Origin: Alphaproteobacteria bacterium UBA3612
Lineage (GTDB): Bacteria; Pseudomonadota; Alphaproteobacteria; Sphingomonadales; Sphingomonadaceae
Assembly (NCBI GenBank): GCA_002375465.1
Contig: DFLT01000005.1
Coordinates: 260,870 to 324,869 of the forward strand
Length of the DNA stretch: 64,000 nt
Direction: 5' to 3'
Below are positions 15,126 to 25,097 of this stretch, piece by piece (position 1 is the stretch's first letter; each line of letters begins with the position of its first letter). Under the pieces are notes generated by a model. The model was not told the origin of the DNA, did not search any database, and worked only from the letters and a program-made list of their open reading frames with translations. A program made the translations under genes and the position numbers.

Positions 15126-17588
15126 ATGCCGAAGCCGATAGTTCTGATCACCGGCGCCGCCGGCAATATCGGACGCACGCTGGCTGCTGCCTTCAAGGAC
15201 GATTATCGCGTCGTCGGGCTGGATATGCAGGCCGGGGGCACGGACTATCCAATTCTGGAAGTCGATCTGACCAGCCAGACCAGCGTCGAAGAGGCAGTCC
15301 GGCGCGTGAGAGAAGAGCATGGCGCCCGCATAGCGAGCGTCATTCATCTGGCGGCGTTTTTTGATTTCAGCGGAGAGGACAAGCCGCAGTATCGTTCCGT
15401 CAACGTTGAGGGCAGCCGCAATCTGGTGCAGGCGCTTCAGGCGCTAGAGGTGGAGCAGTTCGTCTATTCCGGCACGATGCTGGTCCATGCTGCTACTCGG
15501 CCGGGGGAGCGCATCAGTGAGGATACTCCAATCGAGCCAGGTTGGGCCTATCCCAAGTCGAAGGCGGAGACAGAGGCGGCGATCCGCGCAGAGCGCGGCG
15601 ACATACCCGTCGTCTTTCTGCACCTGGCCGGCATTTACGATGCGCAGACGTCAGTACCCACTTTCGCAAACCAGGTCGCGCGTATTTATGAGCGCGACCT
15701 ACAGGGTCATTTCTATTCGGGAGATACCGACGCCGGGCAGTCAATGGTGCACCGCGACGACATGGTCGATGCATTTGTCCGCACTGTCGACCGGCGCGAG
15801 TCCTTCTCCGGAGAAACCGTTATCCTTGTCGGCGAGGAAAACGCGCTGGGCTATGCAGATCTGCAGGACAGACTTGGCCGCCTGATCCACGGAGAAGATG
15901 AATGGAAAACCCTTCGGCTGCCGGCGCCTCTCGCCGAGGCTGGAGCCTGGGCGCAGAACAAGGCCGAACCCGTCATTCCCGACGCCATCGACCATGGCGA
16001 AAAGCCATTCATCCAGCCTTTCATGACACGGATGGCGAGCGATCACTACGCGCTGGATATCACCCGTGCCCGCCAATTGCTCGGCTGGGAACCGAAGCAC
16101 CGATTGGCAGATGAGCTTCCCGCGATCGTCGAGACGCTGAAGAGGGATCCCGCAGCCTGGTACGAGGCGAACAAGATTCTCGCCCCCGCCTTTGTCGATG
16201 AGACGGAGGCCGCTGGGCCGGACCCAGAGGCGCTGCGAAACCGTTACGAAGAATGGCGTCAGGCCGAACATGCCGGTTCACGGTGGGCGCATTTCGTCAA
16301 CATTGCCCTAGGCTGCTGGATATTGGCGCAGCCGGTCATGATTGAAGTGAACGACCCGTGGCTATTCTGGTCGGAGGTTCTGCTGGGGGCGGCGCTGATC
16401 CTTTTTGCCAGCCTGTCTCTTTCGTGGCGCTTTACCTGGGCACGCTGGGCGTCGGCGGGGGTCGGCGCCGCAATCATGGCTGTGCCATTCCTGTTCTGGA
16501 CGGAGAATCCGGCGTCCTACCTTTCCGACACGCTGGTCGGCGCCCTGGCATTTGGCCTGGCGGTTGGCACCCGGCCCGAACCTGGGCCGTCAATGGTCGC
16601 GAGCATGACGGGGCCGGACATGCCGCCCAATTGGTCGTTCAACCCGTCCGCCTGGACGCAGCGCATCCCGATCATCTTCCTGGCCCTGATAGGGCTACTC
16701 GTGTCGCGCTATCTTACTGGATATCAGCTCGACCATGTGAGTGGTGTTTGGGATCCGTTTTTTTCCGGTTTGCCGGGGGAGCCGGCGAAGAACGGCACCG
16801 AAGCGGTCGTCACCTCCTCCGTGTCCGAAGCCTTTCCCGTTCCAGATGCTGCGCTGGGAGGGTATACCTACGCGCTTGAAATCGTAACCGGCCTCGTGGG
16901 TTCGCGCGCACGCTGGCGAACCATGCCGTGGCTGGTGTTTCTCTTTGGGCTGATGATCGCGCCGCTCGGTATCGTCTCAATCGCTTTTGTGATCATCCAG
17001 CCGATTGTGATCGGCACCTGGGCGACCCTGACTCTGGTGGGGGCGGCAGCGATGCTGATCCAGATTCCCTATTCGCTCGACGAATTGCTGGCGACGATCC
17101 AGTTCATTCGCCGACGCGCGAGGGCCGGTCGCCCGTGGCTGCGCGTGTTTCTGTTTGGCGATACTGATGAAGGGGCTCGTACTTCACCAGAAGATGAATT
17201 CGCCCAAGGTCCGCGCGCCGTTCTGGCGGATATGTGGGCGGGCGGCGTCAGTGTACCGTGGAACCTGGGACTGGCCGGCATGGTGGCCCTGTCGCTGTTG
17301 TTCACGCGTCTGACCTTCGGTGCTGAAGGTGGAATGGCGGATGCGGATCATGTGATCGGTTTCCTTGCCCTTACCGTTATTTCGATTGCTGCGGCAGAGG
17401 TGGCGCGGGCGCTGCGTTATCTGCTTGTGCCCCTGGGCGCCGCCCTGTTTGTCACACCCTTCGCCTACGACGCGTCGACCCCCCATATGATTGGCAGCAT
17501 CGTTGCGGGCGTCGCCCTCATCGCACTCAGCTTCCGGCGCGGAGCGGTGCGTCAATCCTATGGGCAATGGGACAGTCGCATCGTCTAA
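15126..17588 (+). CDS. NAD-dependent epimerase fused to SPW and VKOR-like membrane domains
   Basis: Protein of 820 residues in three parts. Residues 1-345 form an extended SDR epimerase/dehydratase: ITGAAGNIGRTLA nucleotide motif, SGTMLVH, and YPKSKAE with Tyr and Lys. Residues about 380-480 resemble SPW repeats (RWAHFVNIALGCWILAQPV, then WARWASAGVGAAIMAVPF), with membrane helices. From about 515 on it resembles the vitamin-K-epoxide-reductase-like proteins that accompany SPW repeats (DPFF, VTSSVSEAFPVPDAALG, RWRTMPWLV). Where related proteins carry a CxxC redox pair the sequence reads TWATLTLVG, so the cysteines are absent and disulfide chemistry is unlikely. Function unknown; membrane-anchored sugar or lipid modification is one guess. 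Confidence 0.7.
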   Translation: MPKPIVLITGAAGNIGRTLAAAFKDDYRVVGLDMQAGGTDYPILEVDLTSQTSVEEAVRRVREEHGARIASVIHLAAFFDFSGEDKPQYRSVNVEGSRNLVQALQALEVEQFVYSGTMLVHAATRPGERISEDTPIEPGWAYPKSKAETEAAIRAERGDIPVVFLHLAGIYDAQTSVPTFANQVARIYERDLQGHFYSGDTDAGQSMVHRDDMVDAFVRTVDRRESFSGETVILVGEENALGYADLQDRLGRLIHGEDEWKTLRLPAPLAEAGAWAQNKAEPVIPDAIDHGEKPFIQPFMTRMASDHYALDITRARQLLGWEPKHRLADELPAIVETLKRDPAAWYEANKILAPAFVDETEAAGPDPEALRNRYEEWRQAEHAGSRWAHFVNIALGCWILAQPVMIEVNDPWLFWSEVLLGAALILFASLSLSWRFTWARWASAGVGAAIMAVPFLFWTENPASYLSDTLVGALAFGLAVGTRPEPGPSMVASMTGPDMPPNWSFNPSAWTQRIPIIFLALIGLLVSRYLTGYQLDHVSGVWDPFFSGLPGEPAKNGTEAVVTSSVSEAFPVPDAALGGYTYALEIVTGLVGSRARWRTMPWLVFLFGLMIAPLGIVSIAFVIIQPIVIGTWATLTLVGAAAMLIQIPYSLDELLATIQFIRRRARAGRPWLRVFLFGDTDEGARTSPEDEFAQGPRAVLADMWAGGVSVPWNLGLAGMVALSLLFTRLTFGAEGGMADADHVIGFLALTVISIAAAEVARALRYLLVPLGAALFVTPFAYDASTPHMIGSIVAGVALIALSFRRGAVRQSYGQWDSRIV

Positions 17589-17694
17589 GATAGTGCAGAG
17601 CCTGGCTTTCGGACTGTTGTCAGAGGATGGGCGGGAGTAGCGATTGTCCTTGGTCCAGCTAGCCAAGAGCCGGGCCCGGGGATACTAGACCGTC

Positions 17695-18396
17695 ATGAAA
17701 ATCGAGCAGGCCAGCAAGGTGATGGATCAAACCATGCCGAATGCCTTGGGAGCGTTGGTTCGCAGACTTCGCAAACGTCAGAAGATGACGCTGGGGCGGC
17801 TTTCGGAACTGACCGGCATTTCGGTCTCTTCGCTATCTCGCATCGAAAACACGCAGCTCCGCTTGACGGTCGACAGGATCGAGGTGCTGGCATCCGCCTT
17901 AGGCGTCCTTCCGGAAGACCTGGTTTCCGGCAACATGCTGAGGATCCGTGAACGGATGCGGCCTGCGAAGCCTGTTTCCCGGTCAGGCCCGCGTATGGTG
18001 GTCGACCGTGCCAATAAGCGAAAACCCGTCATCGATCGTGAATTGAGCTTCAATTACCTGTTTGGAAAAGACAGCGACCGCTCGTTCGAGTGCATGCATC
18101 TGGTCGTTCAGGCGGTCAGTATCTGGGATACCGATTTCGTGCGGCATCCATGCGAGAAGATGATTTACGTGATCCGGGGTGATGTGGTGCTTTACTGCCA
18201 GGACAGGGAACCTGTCATCTTGCAGCCTGGCGATGCGCTTTTCATGGACGGCGCCGTTTGGCACAGTGTCGTCGCAGGGAATAATCAGGAGGCGGAATTG
18301 CTCTCCGTCTATTTTCACGGCGTGGAGGCCCAGGAAGGGCTGCTGGAATCGCGCCCTTTCACTCCTGAAAGCTGGAAAGCTGTTCAACGCAACTGA
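17695..18396 (+). CDS. XRE-family regulator with C-terminal cupin domain
   Basis: Protein of 233 residues. The N-terminal helix-turn-helix spans about residues 18-75 (LVRRLRKRQKMTLGRLSELTGISVSSLSRIENTQ). A small beta-barrel cupin follows at about 140-220 (IYVIRGDVVLYC, PGDALFMDGAVWHSV). This architecture is usual for regulators that sense a small molecule through the cupin. It sits between the epimerase fusion and a TonB receptor, whose control regions both contain TTGC-N7-GCAA palindromes, so it probably governs both. The inducer is unknown. ATG 17725 is an alternative start. Confidence 0.9.
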   Translation: MKIEQASKVMDQTMPNALGALVRRLRKRQKMTLGRLSELTGISVSSLSRIENTQLRLTVDRIEVLASALGVLPEDLVSGNMLRIRERMRPAKPVSRSGPRMVVDRANKRKPVIDRELSFNYLFGKDSDRSFECMHLVVQAVSIWDTDFVRHPCEKMIYVIRGDVVLYCQDREPVILQPGDALFMDGAVWHSVVAGNNQEAELLSVYFHGVEAQEGLLESRPFTPESWKAVQRN

Positions 18397-18463
18397 GCCG
18401 GGCGGAGTGCTCTCTCTATCATCGCAAATCCACCGGAGCGTTGAGCGCTGCTCGCGCAATTTT

Positions 18464-18508
18464 TTTGCTTGATCTGCAAACTTTGTTCTTTATTGCTTGA
18501 TGTGCAAA
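18464..18508. promoter_or_regulatory. two TTTGC-N7-GCAAA operators 28 bp apart
   Basis: TTTGC-TTGATCT-GCAAA (18464-18480) and ATTGC-TTGATGT-GCAAA (18492-18508) are nearly identical direct copies of a palindrome, 28 bp centre to centre, lying between the XRE-cupin gene and the TonB receptor start. The spacing is close to three helical turns, which would allow cooperative binding on one face. The same palindrome occurs at 14884. Confidence 0.65.
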
Positions 18509-18632
18509 TATGGCTGTGGGGGCGGCCTCTGGGGGAATGCCGGACCGGATATCGGTTTGAAAGCACCCGAATACATTCGCGATGTCGCTCCTCGACCAAG
18601 GCTGCAAAGCTCATCCAAGGGAGACTTACGTC

Positions 18633-21347
18633 ATGTTTTCGAGGCATCTGGTGGCACGCGCGTCCTTGTCGGCTTCTGCTGCAGGCATTGCGATAATTGC
18701 CGGCACGGCAGCTATTGCTCAATCGACCGCCATCATCGCACAGCCTGATGACACGCCCGCCGAAGAAGCCGGCGTGGTCGACCAGGAAACGATTGTCGTG
18801 ACCGGGTCGCGAATCAATCGCGCCGGCTTTGACCAGCCGACGCCGACGACCGTCATTGGCGATGCCGAAATCCGCCAGGCGGCACGGCAGAACCTGCAGC
18901 AGGTGCTCAACGACCAGCCACAGTTTCGCAACACCATATCGCCCAGCGGAACGATCGCTGATTTGAGGAGCGGAACGGCCCCGGCCGATCTGCGGGGTCT
19001 GGGCGCGGATCGGACGCTTACCCTCCTCAATGGCCGGCGCTTCGTCGGTGATAATAATCTCAACTATGTCCCAACCAATCTGGTCGAACGTCTCGAGGTG
19101 GTCACCGGCGGTGCATCGGCTGCCTGGGGCTCTGACGCGGTAGCAGGCGTCGTCAACATCATCCTGAACGAGAATCTGGACGGATTTTCGGTCGGCGGCC
19201 AAACGGGAATCTCGTCCCGCGGGGACGGTATGCGCTATGGCGTCGACGCGTCGTTCGGCACCGATTTCGCCGATGGCAGAGGCCATTTCATGATCGGCGC
19301 CGAATATCTGGACGATAAGGGAATCGGCATTACCGGGCGGGGAGACCGTCCGTGGCTGGGCGCCAATCTTGTTCCGATTGAGGGTGGTCAGGTAGAGCTG
19401 CAACCCGACGTAAATGGCCTGGGCCTTACCTTTCCGGGCAATATTCTCAGCGGCTCGCTGGCCGGGCAGGTCTTCAATCCTGACGGCAGTCTGCGGCCCT
19501 TCCAGGCGTCGGACGATTTTGGATTTTACGATACTTTGATCGTGGGCAGTCCGCTGAAGCGCCTCGCGAGCTATGCACGGCTCAGCTACGATTTGGGCGG
19601 TGCCACGATTTGGCTCGATGGGACCTACGGCCGCGCAGATGTGAACCAGCCGTTCCTGCCCGATACGGCACAGAGCATTCTGGTGTCGCCCATCAGCGCG
19701 ACGAACCCTTTCCTGTCGGCCAATATTCGGCAGCAGCTGGCCGCCGCCGGGGAACCATCCTTCCTTCTCGGTCGCGTATCTCGCGATGCGTTTCTGCTGC
19801 AATATGACCATCTTCGCGAAAACAAGGAGGTCGCTGTCGGCGTGAATGGAGAGTTCGGCGCCGGCTGGCAGTACGATGCCCATTTCAGCCATGGCGAAGT
19901 CGACAGCGACGCGAAATTCTACAATTCGTCCATTCCCGCCAATTTTTCACGCGCCCTGGACGCGGTGCGGTCGGGCGGTGAGATCGTCTGCGCAGTCAAT
20001 GCCGATGCCGATCCCACGAATGACGATCCGGCATGCGTGCCCTTCAACCCCTTCGGTGAAAATGCAGCCTCTGCCGCAGCCGTGGATTACGTCAGCGGCA
20101 CGCAGATGCAGCACACGGTTAACAAGCTCGACTCGGCCGCAGTACGGCTTCAGGGCGAGCCGTTCTCGCTCTGGGCAGGGCCGGTAAGTATAGCGGTTGG
20201 CGCAGAATCTCGTTGGGAGGAACAGCAACAGGACGTCGGCGAACTGGATGCAGCCGGTGTCTTTGGAACGGCAATTTACGCGAACCCGGTCGAGGGCAAT
20301 ATCGATGTGCAGGAAGGCTTTGGCGAACTTCTGCTGCCGCTGCTGGATGTGGAACAGGTGAATGTCGAGTTCAACGGCGCTGCCCGTTACTCCGACTATA
20401 GCCAATCCGGCGGAATCTGGTCGTGGAAACTTGGCGGAACCGCGCGGCTGTTCAACGATATTTTGCTGCGAGTTACCCGCTCCCGGGACATCCGTGCGCC
20501 GGGCCTCAGCGAGCTGTTTTCAGTCTCCCAGATCGGCATCATTACAGTAAGTGACAGCGATCAGGCAGGTCGCGACGACCCCAACTATAACCCTAATCCC
20601 CGCGTCACGAGGTTGAGCGGCGGCAATCCGAACCTAGTGCCAGAGGTCGGCAAGACCTGGACCGCGGGCGTCACACTGTCTCCGTCGTTTCTCTCAGGCT
20701 TCAACCTGTCGGTCGACTATTATGACATCAAGATCGGCAACGCGATCACGACGCCCGCTGCGACGGACGTCACTGCGGCCTGCGCGGCGGGCGACGCTGC
20801 GGCGTGTGATCTTATCGTTCGCGACGATACGGGAACGATAACGACCTTTTTTGCCACGTCACAGAATATTGCCCAATTTCAGACATCTGGCGTAGATGTT
20901 GAAGCATCTTACAATATGCCCCTGTCGCGCATTTCAAACCTGCCGGGAACTCTGGGCGTCCGGGCACTTGCAACCTATGTGGACGAGCTGGCGTTCAATA
21001 ATCGGGATGTCGCCGGGGACGTAGGCGACACGGTGCTGGACGGCGTACCGAAATGGCGTGGCAATCTGAGTTTCACATATCAGAGCGATACGATCGGCCT
21101 CGACGCGCGTATCCGCTATGTGGGCGGAGGCGATTTCGACAGCAGCCAGCCGATCGTCAACAACGATATAGACGCACGGACCTACGTGGATCTCGGCGCG
21201 CAGTTCAAGGTCGATGACAGACTCACTATCTTCGGCAACGTCAACAACCTGTTCGATGTTGATCCGCCGCTCGTCATCCAAACGACCAATACCCATTATA
21301 ATGGTGTAGGTACCTACTACACGTTTGGCGCTCGCATCAGCCTCTGA
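18633..21347 (+). CDS. TonB-dependent outer-membrane receptor
   Basis: Protein of 904 residues. ATG 18633 is preferred because AAGGGAGA precedes it and it gives a normal signal peptide (MFSRHLVARASLSASAAGIA onward, Ala-rich). After the cleavage region there is a TonB-box-like ETIVVTGSRI, a plug domain (LQQVLNDQPQ, ADLRGLGADRTLTLLNGRRF, VVTGGASAAWGSDAVAGVVNI) and a long beta-barrel ending YYTFGARISL. It would import a substrate across the outer membrane using TonB energy. The neighbouring secreted amidohydrolase suggests a peptide or amide-containing substrate rather than iron. That is inferred. Likely controlled by the upstream XRE-cupin protein. Confidence 0.93.
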   Translation: MFSRHLVARASLSASAAGIAIIAGTAAIAQSTAIIAQPDDTPAEEAGVVDQETIVVTGSRINRAGFDQPTPTTVIGDAEIRQAARQNLQQVLNDQPQFRNTISPSGTIADLRSGTAPADLRGLGADRTLTLLNGRRFVGDNNLNYVPTNLVERLEVVTGGASAAWGSDAVAGVVNIILNENLDGFSVGGQTGISSRGDGMRYGVDASFGTDFADGRGHFMIGAEYLDDKGIGITGRGDRPWLGANLVPIEGGQVELQPDVNGLGLTFPGNILSGSLAGQVFNPDGSLRPFQASDDFGFYDTLIVGSPLKRLASYARLSYDLGGATIWLDGTYGRADVNQPFLPDTAQSILVSPISATNPFLSANIRQQLAAAGEPSFLLGRVSRDAFLLQYDHLRENKEVAVGVNGEFGAGWQYDAHFSHGEVDSDAKFYNSSIPANFSRALDAVRSGGEIVCAVNADADPTNDDPACVPFNPFGENAASAAAVDYVSGTQMQHTVNKLDSAAVRLQGEPFSLWAGPVSIAVGAESRWEEQQQDVGELDAAGVFGTAIYANPVEGNIDVQEGFGELLLPLLDVEQVNVEFNGAARYSDYSQSGGIWSWKLGGTARLFNDILLRVTRSRDIRAPGLSELFSVSQIGIITVSDSDQAGRDDPNYNPNPRVTRLSGGNPNLVPEVGKTWTAGVTLSPSFLSGFNLSVDYYDIKIGNAITTPAATDVTAACAAGDAAACDLIVRDDTGTITTFFATSQNIAQFQTSGVDVEASYNMPLSRISNLPGTLGVRALATYVDELAFNNRDVAGDVGDTVLDGVPKWRGNLSFTYQSDTIGLDARIRYVGGGDFDSSQPIVNNDIDARTYVDLGAQFKVDDRLTIFGNVNNLFDVDPPLVIQTTNTHYNGVGTYYTFGARISL

Positions 21348-21610
21348 TCTGGTTGGGGCTGAACCGCGCTGCCGCGTTCCCGAAAACGGGGCCGGCAGTG
21401 CGGTCTCGCCTGCGCTTTGCAGCGACGCTGGCAATGGCGTTCGCCCCAAAGGCATTTTGGATACGTCGCCGCCGCCGAGTACATCGTCACCGCGCTGGCC
21501 GGGGGCAATGCCAAGAAAATCCAGCCAAGTCAGTGGCGAGCTTGCCCACCTTACTTTTCTCTGTGGCAGAGCGCCGCTATGGGTGTCGCCTCGATGTAAA
21601 GGGTGTCCCC

Positions 21611-24600
21611 ATGAACCGTTCTGTCATTTCCCTGCTGGCTGCCTTGCTGAGCAGCAGCGCCAGCGCTCAGGCCCCCGCTCCCGAAGGCGAGCCCCGGCCG
21701 GTGGAGCAGAGCGAGGCACCCGAGGACCAAAACACGCGCGAGGTTTTGCCCCCAGATGCAGCGCCGCGCCCCTCGCCCGAGGATGACGCGACCGTCGCCG
21801 CCTCGGGCGATGAGGGGCAGGGCGCTGCCAATGCGGATGAAGATGAACCGGAGTGGGACGTCAATAATCCTGCTGGCGCCACGATCAGGCAGGTGCCGAT
21901 CCGCGTCGACGAAGGCACGTGGATGGACCTGGATGTCTCCCCCGATGGAGACATGATCGCGTTTGCTCTTCTCGGCGACATTTACACCATGCCCATTGCC
22001 GGCGGTACGCCGACACGCATTGCCGAGGGCCTGGCGTGGGAGGTGCAGCCGCGCTTCTCTCCCGATGGCACGCGCATCGCCTTTACCTCCGACCGCGGCG
22101 GCGGCGACAATATCTGGCTGATGAATGCCGACGGGTCGGACAAGCGGCAGCTGACGAACGAGGAGTTTCGCCTGCTGAATCAGCCGACCTGGTCGCCCGA
22201 TGGCCAATTCATCGCGGCCAAGAAGCATTTCACCACCGGCCGCTCGCTCGGAACGGGTGAGGTGTGGCTCTATCATGTTTCGGGTGGCAGCGGCGTGGCG
22301 CTGGTGGAGCGCCCCGACGAGCAGCACCAGAAGGAACTGGGCGAACCGATCTACGCCCCCGATGGCAGCGCCATTTATTATACGCGCAACATCACGCCGG
22401 GGCCGATCTTTGAATATGCGCAGGATTCTAACCAGGACCTGTTCAACATCGAACGTTATGACCTGAATACGGACAAGATCACCACGGCGATCAGCGGCTA
22501 TGGCGGCGCGGTCCGCCCCACGCCTTCGCCGGATGGAACGAAGATCGCCTTCGTCCGGCGCGAGGCGACGCAGTCGCGCCTGTACGTCAAGGATCTGGCG
22601 ACCGGGGAAGAGCGCAAGATCTATGACGACCTGGACAAGGATGTTCAGGAGACCTGGGCCGTTACGGGTGTCTATCCGAATATGGACTGGACCCCGGACA
22701 GCCGATCAATCCTGTTCTGGGCGGGCGGCAAGATCAGACGGATTGATGCGGATGGATCGCGCGCGGGCGTAATCCCATTCGCTGTAAATGACACGCGCGG
22801 CATCGCCAACGCACCGCACCCGGTGATTCCCGTTGAGCAGGATCAGGTGCAGGCGACCATGCCGCGCTTCGCCGAAGTCTCGCCCGACGGCAGCACGATC
22901 GTGGTCGAGAGCCTGGGCAAGTTGTACACCATGCCAGCCGGCGGCGGCACGATGCGGCGACTGACAAACGGTGAAGATGGCATGGAGCTGTTCCCCAGCT
23001 GGTCGCGCGACGGGTCACGCATCGTCTATGTCAAATGGACCGATGCGGGCCTGGGCGAGGTGCGAACGATTGGGGCAAATGGACGTGGTGCACAGTCCGT
23101 CACCAGCGTGCCAGGCCATTATGCGCGGCCGCACTTTTCTCCCGATGGCGAAATGATCGTTTTTGAAAAGGGCGAGGGCGGCTTTCTGACCGCGCCAGAA
23201 TTCAGCGACAATCCCGGCGTCTATCGCATCGCCGCGTCCGGTGGCGATGCCGTGCTGATTAGCCGCGACATGGCCCGCCCGCACTTCGGTGCCGATAATG
23301 ACCGCATTTTCATGACCGGGTCGCGGGAGGGAGCGCAGATTCTCGTTTCCAACGACATGAACGGCAGTGACGAACGTGTGCATGTAAAGGGCGATCTCGT
23401 CACCGGCTATATGGTGTCGCCGACCGGGCGATATGTCGTCTTCACCGAAAATTACGACGCCTATGCCATGCCGCTGATGCCGGGCGGGCAGGCGATCACC
23501 ATATCGGCAGAGGCAAAGAGCCTGCCGATGGTCGAAATCTCTGACTCCGGCGCAGAATATGTGCATTGGTCCTCTGACGGCGACCGGCTGCACTGGTCGC
23601 TGGGTCCGACACTCTACACGGCGCCGCTGGTGCAACTGTTTGCCTCGGCCCCTCCTGCGCAGGGGGAAGAGCCGGCGGCGTATCAGCCGCCCCAGACCGG
23701 AGTGTCCATGCTGCGCACCGTGCCGGCGGGAAAAGCCGCGGGGACACTCGCCATTACCGGGGCGCGGATCATTACCATGGCCGGGAGTGATGGGGCCGTT
23801 GCGGACGGAGGTATCATCGAAAATGGCACGATCCTAATCGAAGGCAACAAGATCGCCGCTATCGGACCGACCGCTGCGATGACCTATCCCGCCGGAACGC
23901 CTACCATTGATGCAGCGGGCAAAACGATCATCCCCGGCCTGATCGATGCACATGCCCATGGCAGCTATGATGCGGACGAGCTGGTTCCGCAGCAGAATTG
24001 GAATCTGGTTCAGAATCTGGCGCTTGGCACGACCACGCTTCACGATCCGTCGAGCGACACCGCCTTTTTCGTGGGCGCGGCGATGCAAAAGGCCGGGATG
24101 ATGCTGGCCCCCCGCATGTTCTCCACGGGGCGGATCATTTATGGCGCACGCAATCCCTACGCCTATGCGCAGATCGATACGCTGGAAGATGCGCTGGACC
24201 ATGTCCGCCGGCTGAAGGCGCAGGGCGCGCCTAGCGTTAAGAATTACAACCAGCCGCGCCGCGACCAGCGGCAAATGGTCGTGGAGGCCTCCCGGCAGGA
24301 AAATATGCTGGTGGTCGCCGAGGGCGGGTCCCTGTTCGGGATGGACATGAACCTGATCGCCGACGGTAATTCCACGCTGGAGCACAATGTGCCGGTGATG
24401 GTCATGTACGAGGATGTTTTGCAGTTCTTCGAACAATCGGACAGCAATTACACACCTACGCTGGTGGTGGGCTATGGCGGGCTGGCCGGTGATCCCTATT
24501 GGCGGCAGGCGACGAATGTGTGGGAACAGCCGCTGCTGGCCGCGCACACGCCGCCCGCCATCTTGCGCGCGCAGACCGCTCGCCGCGTGACAGCGCCCGA

Positions 24601-24991
24601 AGACGATTTCGTCGATGACGAGGTCGCTCGCGAGGCGGCGAAGCTCGCACGGCGTGGCGTGGAGGTGTCGATTGGCGCGCACGGTCAGCAGGCCGGGATT
24701 GGCGCGCATTGGGAGATCTGGTCGTTCGTGCGCGGCGGCATGACCCCGCTGGAGGCGCTGCAGGCCGCAACGATCGTCCCCGCGCGCTCGCTCGGCATGG
24801 ACCGAGAGATCGGCTCGCTGGAGCCCGGCAAGCTGGCCGATTTGGTAATCCTCGACGGCAATCCTCTCGATAATATCCGTAATACAGAGCGGGTCGAGAC
24901 GGTAATCCTGGGCGGCCGTGCCTATGACGCACCGACAATGAATGAAGTCGTCACCGGCAATGCCCGTCGCGCCGCTTATTGGTGGGAATAG
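21611..24991 (+). CDS. secreted beta-propeller (PD40) amidohydrolase
   Basis: Protein of 1126 residues. The start at 21611 gives a clear signal peptide (MNRSVISLLAALLSSSASAQ); a frame open further upstream looks non-coding. Residues about 60-680 form TolB/PD40-type propeller blades, with repeated RFSPDGTRIAFTSD-like units. The C-terminal third is a metal-dependent amidohydrolase: ITGARIITM, the metal motif DAHAHG, SVKNYNQP with a possible carboxylated Lys, LEHNVPV, IGAHGQQAGIGAHWE and LEPGKLADLVILDGNPL. It probably cleaves an amide or imide in the periplasm. It follows the TonB receptor by 263 bases with no gene between, a usual receptor-hydrolase pairing. Substrate unknown. Confidence 0.88.
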   Translation: MNRSVISLLAALLSSSASAQAPAPEGEPRPVEQSEAPEDQNTREVLPPDAAPRPSPEDDATVAASGDEGQGAANADEDEPEWDVNNPAGATIRQVPIRVDEGTWMDLDVSPDGDMIAFALLGDIYTMPIAGGTPTRIAEGLAWEVQPRFSPDGTRIAFTSDRGGGDNIWLMNADGSDKRQLTNEEFRLLNQPTWSPDGQFIAAKKHFTTGRSLGTGEVWLYHVSGGSGVALVERPDEQHQKELGEPIYAPDGSAIYYTRNITPGPIFEYAQDSNQDLFNIERYDLNTDKITTAISGYGGAVRPTPSPDGTKIAFVRREATQSRLYVKDLATGEERKIYDDLDKDVQETWAVTGVYPNMDWTPDSRSILFWAGGKIRRIDADGSRAGVIPFAVNDTRGIANAPHPVIPVEQDQVQATMPRFAEVSPDGSTIVVESLGKLYTMPAGGGTMRRLTNGEDGMELFPSWSRDGSRIVYVKWTDAGLGEVRTIGANGRGAQSVTSVPGHYARPHFSPDGEMIVFEKGEGGFLTAPEFSDNPGVYRIAASGGDAVLISRDMARPHFGADNDRIFMTGSREGAQILVSNDMNGSDERVHVKGDLVTGYMVSPTGRYVVFTENYDAYAMPLMPGGQAITISAEAKSLPMVEISDSGAEYVHWSSDGDRLHWSLGPTLYTAPLVQLFASAPPAQGEEPAAYQPPQTGVSMLRTVPAGKAAGTLAITGARIITMAGSDGAVADGGIIENGTILIEGNKIAAIGPTAAMTYPAGTPTIDAAGKTIIPGLIDAHAHGSYDADELVPQQNWNLVQNLALGTTTLHDPSSDTAFFVGAAMQKAGMMLAPRMFSTGRIIYGARNPYAYAQIDTLEDALDHVRRLKAQGAPSVKNYNQPRRDQRQMVVEASRQENMLVVAEGGSLFGMDMNLIADGNSTLEHNVPVMVMYEDVLQFFEQSDSNYTPTLVVGYGGLAGDPYWRQATNVWEQPLLAAHTPPAILRAQTARRVTAPEDDFVDDEVAREAAKLARRGVEVSIGAHGQQAGIGAHWEIWSFVRGGMTPLEALQAATIVPARSLGMDREIGSLEPGKLADLVILDGNPLDNIRNTERVETVILGGRAYDAPTMNEVVTGNARRAAYWWE

Positions 24992-25097
24992 CAAGAACAG
25001 GCCTGCTTACGATATTAGCATTGGCAGGCAGGCATCGACGCCGGTCTGCTTTCATCGGCGCTGCAAGAAAGTCATGCAGCGCTGTAAGAACGTTCAC

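Noticed and set aside
21353..21610. 86-residue upstream extension of the propeller amidohydrolase
   Set aside because: The extension would bury a clear signal peptide and is rich in Arg/His as in a non-coding frame. A transposon remnant was considered here but I could not recognise one with confidence.
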